Of a stretch of DNA of 15,835 nucleotides, positions 9,144 through 15,835 are shown one piece after another (positions within the stretch are counted from its first letter, which is position 1; every line of letters starts with the position of its first letter). Position numbers and translations under genes: made by a program. The notes under the pieces are model-generated. The model saw nothing but the letters and a program-made list of their open reading frames with translations, had not been told where the DNA came from and searched no databases. Source of the DNA: Hemicentrotus pulcherrimus (taxonomy: Eukaryota; Echinodermata; Echinoidea; Camarodonta; Strongylocentrotidae); NCBI GenBank assembly GCA_003118195.1, contig BEXV01000028.1, forward strand, positions 517,423-533,257. The letters are read 5' to 3'.

Positions 9144-12100
9144 AAATCCGGGCCTGGAGGCAAACTAGGACAGTTCCTCAATGCATATGTATTTTCTTCT
9201 TTAAAATATACTAAGCTATATTTAAGTTGTTATTAACTTTGATTTCTATGTAATGAATAATCTTTATTATTCCGTGACGTTTACACAAGGGTATTTGGCA
9301 TCAAATTTGATGAAATATGATTCACTAATGTTGTATATTATGTTGGAGAATGAGTTAAACCGAAACAGATGTCCGTGGATCTCGAATTGTACCATCATTT
9401 AAACATAACCTGTTACTGTTTCTTACTTTAACCAAATTCAACGCTTAATGTATATTTTCCCATTCTGGCGGCTAAAAATATTCAAAAGCAGATCTTGTGT
9501 ATGATGTTTCATGTAGTTTTTTTTCTTCAAAAGAAACTATTGTCAGATTTAAACAAAATTATCACATTTAACGAGAAAAACAAAGGAGATCGAGTGAAAC
9601 TGCTGTTTTTGGATTTTGACTTCCTTCATAAGTTTGTTAGAGAGCAGAGAAGTAGAAAATGATTGCTCATGAGAACAACAGTTTGTGGTTTCATGTAATC
9701 CCGGTAAAAGAGTTTAAAGTACTCCTGCTGTTACAAGAAGTATGCTAAATTCCTTTTCTTGTTCAATTCATGTATATCCAGCCATCTAGTGCTGAAAATT
9801 GCTTCCTTTCCGCTCAAATCTCCTGATGCTCATGATTTACTAAAATATATCTAGATTTGATTCAACTTTCAAATAGAAAAGCACAACTGGTTGCAGGCTC
9901 TGTCTGGTTTCGAATTCTCAACTATTTATTAAAGATTTCCCATTTTCGAAATTTGCACTGACCTTGCATGTACAATGTATATTGTTCATTTTACGAAATT
10001 CCCTGCCGTCAACAATATCTGTGATTAGGAGGAACGGACATTGCTTTATCATAGGCTGATTTAGGATCCTGAGTGAATATATTAAGTTTGTTGTAAACAT
10101 TTGTATAATACCACAGAATTGTACTTGAAATAGAAAATGCTGTAGTGTATATTGATATATGGAGTGCACACTGTATGATATCAATGAGTATTTAAGGTAC
10201 ATGATTAAAGGCAACTTTGCCGAGAACTATATTTGCTTACAAATTCGTTCTCCTTTGGCATTTGTTCAAGTTATTGATGGTTGAAATGTCTTACTCCGTT
10301 GAATTCTCTTAAGCTGATGAAGCAAGATTTGATATATTTTTTAATAGAAATGTGTATATACAAGACGTTCGCTCATGGGAATGTATAGAGAAATGCAAAT
10401 TGAATATAATGTGATTTTGAAGTTGTTTATGTACATGTAAACACTAGATGCGATCATGTATAGCCACCAAAACGAGCAAAAAACTAAGTTATTCGACTGA
10501 AACTTTAATCACTGTTAGGGCACGGATCAATCCGTTTAAGAAACTAGTCACGGATGGTAATATCAGGCAAAATCCAACGAATTTTACTCAAGCTATAGAC
10601 GCTATATTAAACAACAGGGTGGTATATAACATACAATAGCATGCCTCAACCTTGTCATGCACTTCGTGCCAGGCAGGAAAAGAACAATAACCGCAACATC
10701 ATACTATGACGTCATCATCCAGGTAAGCCAAGGAGCACAAAAAAAAAAATGTAACGATTTTCCTTTTTCGTTCCAACGTCTCTTCCTATCCACCGCCCTT
10801 AAGTCCAGACTTTGGAAAAACAAACGCAGACAGGCTTGAAACGATCACGGCAAGCAATCAAGCCCGAATAATAAGTGCTCAAACTTGGGTCTGCTGTCAA
10901 ACATTCGGCATGAAAGTTTTTCTTTTTTAGTTAAAGAAAAACGAATATGAAGGAGAATTAATTGTGCATAGATCTGTTTCTATAGAAAAATTATGTAACT
11001 AGATATTAAATTAGACACGTTTTCTTCTACTTTCATGATTGGCACACCGATTTTCGTCATAGTTTGAACATTCAGCAAATGTTCTTGAAGCACTTATACA
11101 TGGAACTCCTGTTCTTCTTGAAATTATTGATTAAGACAACTGTTTGATGTTTCTCTCCATACATGCCAAACAAGCGGTACTGGAGACCTTGGTTCTGTAA
11201 TAATAAAACACAAGGCTCACCTGTTGGTACCTGTATAGGTATGTGTTCAAATCTTTAAAAACAAACGAGAAACACCGCCCCAAACAACATTTGTTTCTTG
11301 TTTAAATCTGGGTAACCTGTAACGGAAATCAAAACTGAAAACGTTTCTTTTTTTCTCCCTTCTTTATCGGACACCCCGCCCCAAAATGTCCCGTCATAAA
11401 GAGTGTACTCCATATTTTATTTGGTATACAGATGAGTATTAACATGATAAAGAAGCATATGCCATTTTCTTTTAATCATGCGGCTGTAGACAAAATTTGG
11501 TTTGTTTGCGGGATACGCTGAAGGCGAGATATATAAATAAAATTCCTACAAGATATCACACTGCATTCATGAAAATTTGGTTGTGCTACTATCAGCAAAT
11601 CTTGTTTGGTCATTCTCTTAGTATAGTCAATAATGAAGAAAAAAAAATGCGGGCGTTTTATTTTATGAAAGAAACGTACCACAAATACGATAGAGGCCTT
11701 AAGGGTGTATATTTTTTTCCACAATTACCAAATCTTCATCTTTGGGTGTCATTTTTCACGTTGTCTATTCCGTTAAAGGTGTTATGACAATTGGATACCC
11801 TGAAGGGACTTATTCGCTCGGAAAGAAATGGCGTTAGAGATACACTTTCAAATAGCCCCTTGTCTTACGTCATAGTGACACAGTGATCAATATTTTATTG
11901 AAGCCACTCTCTCTTGTCCATTCTACATATTAAAATCATGTAAATAGTGCGTATTTATTTCTTCGCGATCGTGCTAAATATTTTGACGCCCCTTGTAAAA
12001 GCAACGGTTGTGTATTTCTGTGGTTGTGCGGTACAGATAAATATTGACGCCATGTCTACATTTTAGATACGGTAAACACGGCTGGATTCCAAATTTGACA

Positions 12101-12386
12101 GGACGATAATATCAATGAATTAGTGACGAGTACAAATTTGATGGCCTATGGGTTTGTAGCGGTAAACCATGGCGAATATTGTACACGCCATTTGTAGGAT
12201 TCAAGAAAAGGAAATGAATATGAAGAAAATAAGTGTGTATGTGTAAAACGGGAGAGGAAAAATAATTGATGAGAGAAAAAGAGTAACAGTAAGAAGGAAG
12301 TCAGGAAAGCTAAAACGAAAGAGGAAAGGAAAGCGGATGTATTATATAGAGTTTATGTGTGTATGTTTGGGTATGAGGATGGATGT

Positions 12387-12393
12387 GAGAGAA

Positions 12394-12463
<70 letters not shown>

Positions 12464-12473
12464 TACAGAGAGA
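12387..12473. repeat. Long interrupted (GA)n tract
   Basis: About 85 nt of nearly pure purine, mostly GA with GAAA and GGG interruptions, ending at ATACAGAGAGAAAG. The wider flanks (12180-12330 and 12474-12495) are also purine-rich. The apparent minus-strand ORF here (12310-12528) is only translated CT repeat. Confidence 0.95.
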
Positions 12474-12821
12474 AAGTAAAATAAGAGAAGAAAATTGACA
12501 TCACATATGAGTAAAAAAAAAAACACAAAGCAAAGGGTTTAAAATGGAAATGACTTATTCAAAAACCAATCTTCTAAATGTCTCTCAGTAGTGATGCAAT
12601 ATCCTTTTATCAAATGATGATAATGGACAATATTTTCATGATCATAATGATTGTTAATGACACTTAATTATACTGCATCAGAATGAATTTGTGCTCCCTT
12701 TTTTCCTTTTTTTTTGCTTACCACAATCGGTGAATAGATTGTTTCTCTGAAGGTCAAGGATGCAATTCAGAGAGCTACAGTAATTAACATTGCGTTTTCT
12801 GTATTTGTCGCTATGACGAAC

Positions 12822-12823
<2 letters not shown>

Positions 12824-12864
<41 letters not shown>
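12824..12864. repeat. (GA)n microsatellite
   Basis: About 40 nt of GA repeat with an AAAG interruption near each end. Confidence 0.95.
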
Positions 12865-12865
<1 letters not shown>

Positions 12866-13034
12866 TTACATAGTGTAGTTTTTGCTTTAAAACAATTTCA
12901 TTTGTAAATGATTATTTGAATGTCGATTTTTTTTTGAAGAAAACAATCTGAACTTGATTTCATGTAAGAACGAGGAATGATGCTGATATTGGCAAAGGCC
13001 CAAACAAAAGAAGAAAGACATTTTGGCGATCATT

Positions 13035-13083
13035 TGTGTGTGCGCGTGTGTGTGTGTGTGTGCGTGCATGCGCGCGCGCATGT
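13035..13083. repeat. Alternating pyrimidine-purine tract (TG/CG), Z-DNA-prone
   Basis: 49 consecutive bases alternate pyrimidine and purine without a break: TG repeats, a CGCG core, more TG, then TGCATG and a CGCGCGCGCATG block. TG plus CG alternation of this length is the strongest known class of Z-DNA-forming sequence. A second, interrupted TG stretch continues to about 13120. The minus-strand ORFs here (12887-13151) are translated CA repeat. Confidence 0.9.
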
Positions 13084-13264
13084 TGTGTACTTTGTGTTTG
13101 TGCGTGTGTGTTGTGTGTGAAATTACAGTATGTGTTACCGTATGCTGACATTGATCAAAACGATGACTATAAAGCTAAATATGCATGAAGTTTCTTTTCC
13201 CAATTCACAAGCTTACATGGAGCTACCTTGTAACAGGTATGTATACATAAAACATCGAATTTGT

Positions 13265-13283
13265 AAATAAATAAATAAATAAA
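13265..13283. repeat. (AAAT)n microsatellite
   Basis: Four to five tandem AAAT units (AAATAAATAAAT...) in the large intron. Confidence 0.9.
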
Positions 13284-13915
13284 GTCCGCGACATTCGATA
13301 ATTCACTTCCAATAATGACCATCAATCATTTGGGAGTAATAAAATACTATATTGATGGAATTGTATTTGATTTCCGCACGATAGGCAGTTGATGCTTATT
13401 AGCCGAAAGCTAATTACCTAATTTTCTTTTCTGTCAGGAATATAATGTACACATTTCTTGTAGGAAACAACGAGGAAATCCGTAAGAAAAGAAAAAAACG
13501 TCAACAATACGTTAGTTCCATTCTCACTGCTTATAAGACCACACCCAATTTATATGACGTCACTGTCTAGAAAATGTCTCTAATGGATTCATTTTCTAAT
13601 GTTAGACTGGCCTTCCTTATAATATGACTTACGTTATTGTGTTTCTTTATCTCTATGATTCAGTTATGATTAAAGACAGTCAATAATGTTGCCCTGCATT
13701 TCCCTTCCGTTTCTGTCCAAAATGAAAATATGTGAATCGCATATTATAATTCCAGATTCTTCAAGCCGGAGTCAAGTTTTTTTCTTCAGAAACTCACTAT
13801 TAAAGATGTCGTTAGATGATGTGAACATAATTCGTTTGATTGGTTATAACGAACATTAATAAATCAATTTATAACAACGACCGTCTTTGACACCATTTTT
13901 AATTTTGATCCCCAG

Positions 13916-14044
13916 ATGATAATGAGTGCCAATCGAACAGGGATAGGTGCGATGTCAACGCTAGATGTGAGAATCAACCGGGCGGATTCGCGTGTGTCTG
14001 TAATGCTGGCTTCGTGGGCACGGGAGAGCAGTGCCTCACGCTTG
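13916..14044 (+). CDS. Internal exon: calcium-binding EGF-like domain
   Basis: The acceptor is CCCCAG at 13910-13915 and the donor GTAAGT begins at 14045, a perfect consensus. The exon is 129 bp, phase 1-1. The G carried over plus AT gives D, then D-N-E-C. Six cysteines are spaced C-x6-C-x5-C-x8-C-x-C-x10-C. CENQPGGFAC matches the beta-hydroxylation consensus C-x-[DN]-x4-[FY]-x-C, and GFVGTGEQC is the usual C-terminal beta-hairpin. It should bind calcium and form a rigid unit with the preceding calcium-binding domain. The overlapping ORFs in other frames on both strands (13864-14241) are shadows with no domain. Confidence 0.95.
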
Positions 14045-14110
14045 GTAAGTCTACTTAATGGCGTAGCCCAGCTTTTCCTTAGTGTGGGGAGGGCAGGGGG
14101 CAGCCCAAGT

Positions 14111-14435
14111 AAAAATGTGCAAACATATTTCCAATACTGATTTTTCCTTTTTTGCCGACAAAGTTTGCATGTTTCTAGAGGAACAAAATGTAGTATATTC
14201 ATTTTTGGATTGGGTGGGGCTATATTACCCTCAGCCCCCACCTCTGTGTACCTTAATGTGTTTTCTTACATCAAATCGTTCTTACTACAAGCGCAAAGTA
14301 AAGCTTATGACCCACGTACAATTTGAATCCCCCAAAGTCCCCCTCCAACAGCTTTCGTCGGATTTCTTCTAGTAATTTCTTTTCTATGGTATAATGTGAA
14401 CGAGAAGATGAAATATTTCTTTGAAACTTTTCGTT
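14111..14435 (+). repeat. Tandem duplication, copy 1
   Basis: Starts AAAAATGTGCAAAC and ends CTTTTCGTT just before the N. Its first 99 bases are identical to the start of copy 2. The rest differs at about 25 positions over roughly 215 aligned bases, plus small indels (counted by eye). Non-coding. Confidence 0.9.
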
Positions 14436-14436
14436 N
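14436..14436. other. Single ambiguous base (N) at the duplication junction
   Basis: The only non-ACGT base I found in the window lies exactly between the two duplicate copies. That placement suggests an assembly join (a minimal gap between contigs) rather than a random base-calling ambiguity. Confidence 0.95.
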
Positions 14437-14769
14437 AAAAATGTGCAAACATATTTCCAATACTGATTTTTCCTTTTTTGCCGACAAAGTTTGCATGTTT
14501 CTAGAGGAACAAAATGTAGTATATTCATTTTTGGAGTGGATGGGGCTATATTACCCTCGGCGCCCCTACCTCTATGTATCTTACTGTGCTTTCCTACATC
14601 AATTTGTTATTACTACAAGCGCAAAGTGAAGTTTATGGCCCACGTACAATTTGTATTCCCAAAAGTCCCCCTTCAACAGCTTTCGTCAGATTTCTTCTCG
14701 TAATTTCTTTTCTACGGTATTATGTGAAAGAGAAGATGAAAAATGTGAATTTCTTAGAAACTTGTCGTT
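14437..14769 (+). repeat. Tandem duplication, copy 2
   Basis: Same start as copy 1, ending near CTTGTCGTT. It carries a roughly 2-nt insertion near 14562 and about 7-9 extra bases near 14742. The next bases lead directly into the acceptor of the fourth exon. Confidence 0.9.
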
Positions 14770-14803
14770 AATGTTCTTGCTAATTCAATTTATGTTCGGT
14801 CAG

Positions 14804-14965
14804 GTCGTGACACCTGTGCGCAGAATCCCTGTTTCGAAGGTGTTAGGTGCACCGACCTCAGGATAAATGTGAACACCTTGGACTACACCAGCCAGGGGGA
14901 GGCCAAGCGGTATGAATGCGGCCCCTGTCCGCCAGGACATGTCGGAGATGGCGTCACCTGCGTAG
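14804..14965 (+). CDS. Internal exon: thrombospondin-type EGF-like domain with long loop
   Basis: The acceptor is TCAG at 14800-14803 and the donor GTAAGG begins at 14966. The exon is 162 bp, phase 1-1. The carried G plus GT gives G, then RDTCAQNPCFEGVRC. Six cysteines are spaced C-x4-C-x5-C-x22-C-x2-C-x10-C. NPCFxGVxC and CGPCPPGxxGDGxxC are features I associate with the EGF domains of thrombospondins and related matrix proteins. The third-to-fourth cysteine loop is about 22 residues, where 8 to 10 is usual, so a charged insertion (TLDYTSQGEAKRYE) projects from the domain. It lacks the D-x-[DN]-E-C start, so calcium binding is unlikely. The parent gene is not a confirmed thrombospondin. Confidence 0.93.
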
Positions 14966-15359
14966 GTAAGGCTTCCAATCCACTTCTTCAATTACTAAAC
15001 ATCATCGAAAAAGATTTTTATTGCAATGTCTCCTTCAGTATAATCTTTTTTTTTTGCAACATACTTAAAACTGTGATGATTGATGATTATTAGATGTTAT
15101 ATTAGAATTTAATTATTTTGTATGTATAATATATTTATATTACATGTATGCACCTCCAAATGTCCGAAAATAGTATTTATGTATTTTGTACATGTTGATA
15201 AATTATCTTGAATGTTGAATGTTGAATATACATGTATAGCTTGAAGCTTCTAAATTGTAGTTGTCACTTAGAGAAACTACAAAAATACATGTATTTATTT
15301 TTCACAGGTGATAAATAGTAACATTATAAACAATTCTCTCTCTCTCCCTCTCTCTCTAG
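14966..15359 (+). other. Intron, 394 bp
   Basis: Begins GTAAGG and ends in a long CT tract plus TAG (15333-15359), a strong polypyrimidine tract. The middle is very AT-rich and has three TACATGTA palindromes (about 15141, 15229 and 15286) and a short TTGAATG repeat near 15210. No coding content. Confidence 0.9.
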
Positions 15360-15596
15360 CTTCGAACGTTGACGTCACGATCCTTGTCCTGGAACAGATG
15401 GGGGGCGCTCCCTTGGCCGATGTCAAGGTCCGCTCCCTGGACGTCACCAACGCCGGAACCGAGTTCGCTCAGGCCTTCACCGGAGCCAACGGCATCGCCA
15501 AGCTCCCCGTCCCCAACGACGCCAACATCGTGGTGGTGGCCAGCAAGACGGGACACCCGACCTCGTCGACCACCTTCAATGTCCGCAACAATGAGA
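15360..15596 (+). CDS. Internal exon: carboxypeptidase-regulatory-like / FAM171-like beta-sandwich
   Basis: The acceptor is CTCTCTAG at 15352-15359 and the donor GTAAGT begins at 15597. The exon is 237 bp, phase 1-1. The carried G plus CT gives A, then SNVDVTILVLEQMGGAPLAD. There are no cysteines. Alternating hydrophobic strands and the order GAPLADVKV, TGANGIAKL, VVVASKTGH follow the pattern [G.PL.dA.V ... TG.dG.a.L ... v.v.A.k.Gy] of transthyretin-like beta-sandwiches. These include the carboxypeptidase regulatory-like domains and the N-terminal domain of FAM171 proteins. The 79 codons are most of such a domain, so its last strands probably lie in the next exon. GC is about 62%, with mostly C/G third positions, unlike the surrounding introns. 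Family placement is inference from pattern, not from a search. Confidence 0.88.
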
Positions 15597-15835
15597 GTAA
15601 GTACAGCCTGGTTAGAATCAGCGGCGTAGCATGCATGGGTGAAGCAATTCAGGGGCGCTGTCTTGAAGAAAGGGAGTATAATTTTCTTGATCTTGCATAA
15701 AATGCTAGTTATAATGGAGGGATCTGATTACCTTTTTAAAAAAAATCATTACCCCTCCATTCCCTTTTCTCTATTTTCTCAACGTTTTTTTTTTCACCAC
15801 TTGATTGGAGGAGGGGGAGGAGGAGAAGGAGGGGG
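15597..15835 (+). other. Start of the next intron (runs off the window)
   Basis: Begins GTAAGT. It contains GGCGTAGCATGCATGG at about 15632, a poly-A tract, and T-rich sequence at 15785-15794. The frame from the last exon continues open for about 34 codons to 15700, but without domain pattern. No further exon is seen. Confidence 0.8.
15807..15835 (+). repeat. Purine-only G-rich tract at the window edge
   Basis: 29 nt of only G and A (GGAGGA, GGGGG, GGAGGAGAAGGAGGGGG). It could form a two-tier G-quadruplex or a triplex and may continue outside the window. Confidence 0.8.

Larger units (their letters stand above)
6002..13915 (+). other. Large intron, about 7.9 kb
   Basis: Begins GTGAGT and ends CCCCAG at 13910-13915. 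I found no further EGF-type exon. It contains four GA tracts, a CpG-dense motif cluster (8371-8490), the alternating TG/CG tract (13035-13083), an AAAT tract, and perfect CREs at 10707-10714 and 13555-13562. The short ORFs at 6532-6741 (minus), 7392-7613, 8741-9214, 9918-10214 (minus), 10448-10639, 10657-10839 and 11476-11787 have no recognisable domain and AT-rich composition, and are treated as chance. 8500-12300 is otherwise plain AT-rich sequence. Confidence 0.75.
14045..14803 (+). other. Intron, 759 bp, mostly a tandem duplication
   Basis: Begins GTAAGT and ends GTCAG at 14799-14803. Nearly all of it after 14110 is a duplicated segment with one ambiguous base between the copies. The duplication does not touch either exon, so the splice sites and frame are unaffected. 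GGCGTAGC at 14060-14067 and a G-rich patch at 14084-14101 precede the first copy. Confidence 0.85.

Noticed and set aside
9918..10214. 98-codon minus-strand ORF
   Set aside because: AT-rich composition, no domain, no splice or promoter context; length is compatible with chance in 15.8 kb.
10720..10726. Exon ending at CCAGGTAAGCC
   Set aside because: The donor consensus is good, but no open domain-like frame or acceptor upstream supports an exon.
12310..12528. Serine/leucine-rich minus-strand ORF
   Set aside because: It is a translated CT microsatellite.
12887..13151. Histidine/threonine-rich minus-strand ORFs
   Set aside because: They are translated CA repeats opposite the TG tract.
13864..14241. 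125-codon minus-strand ORF
   Set aside because: It lies opposite a well-supported plus-strand EGF exon and continues into the duplicated intron; it has no domain and is a shadow.
15369..15629. ORFs in other frames over the fifth exon (plus 15369-15629, minus 15356-15556)
   Set aside because: They are side effects of GC-rich coding sequence; the proline/arginine- and glycine/aspartate-rich translations have no domain pattern.
1..15835. CRISPR array, prokaryotic operon, phage or integron
   Set aside because: There are no evenly spaced identical repeats, no ribosome-site-led ORF series and no mobile-element genes. Spliced EGF exons show this is animal DNA.

Overview
This window looks like part of one large gene in an animal genome, most likely a marine invertebrate deuterostome such as an echinoderm. 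The reasons are long AT-rich non-coding DNA, GA and TG microsatellites, small phase-1 exons with GT/AG borders, and a decayed tRNA-derived SINE whose body resembles sea urchin/sea star-type SINEs as I remember them. There is no bacterial-style gene content: no operons, no intact long ORFs and no CRISPR array. The species cannot be fixed from sequence alone.

Five internal exons of one plus-strand gene can be supported (1673-1789, 5867-6001, 13916-14044, 14804-14965, 15360-15596). All five begin after AG, end before GT and have the same 1-1 phase, so they join into one open frame of 260 codons. The first three each encode a six-cysteine EGF-like domain, the second and third with calcium-binding and hydroxylation signatures. 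The fourth encodes a thrombospondin-type EGF-like domain with an enlarged loop. The fifth, GC-rich, encodes a cysteine-free stretch resembling a carboxypeptidase-regulatory-like or FAM171-type beta-sandwich. The product is probably a secreted or membrane-anchored extracellular modular protein. Its N-terminus (signal peptide) and C-terminus lie outside the window.

Layout: 1-1672 is the 3' part of an upstream intron, with a degenerate tandem repeat and a (TCAAA)5 tract. 1790-5866 is a 4.1 kb intron with a GC-richer block, a G-quadruplex motif, a T-box/E-box cluster and the SINE. 6002-13915 is a 7.9 kb intron with GA tracts, a CpG-dense cluster of promoter-type motifs near 8.4 kb, and a 49-nt alternating pyrimidine-purine tract near 13.05 kb. 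14045-14803 is a short intron filled by a roughly 330-bp tandem duplication whose copies are separated by a single N, probably an assembly or haplotype artefact. 14966-15359 is a 394-bp intron. 15597-15835 is the start of the next intron.

The most interesting points are the EGF plus beta-sandwich architecture, the CpG-rich promoter-like cluster inside the large intron, and the N-joined duplication with its two-part divergence pattern. I did not find a clearly undescribed system.
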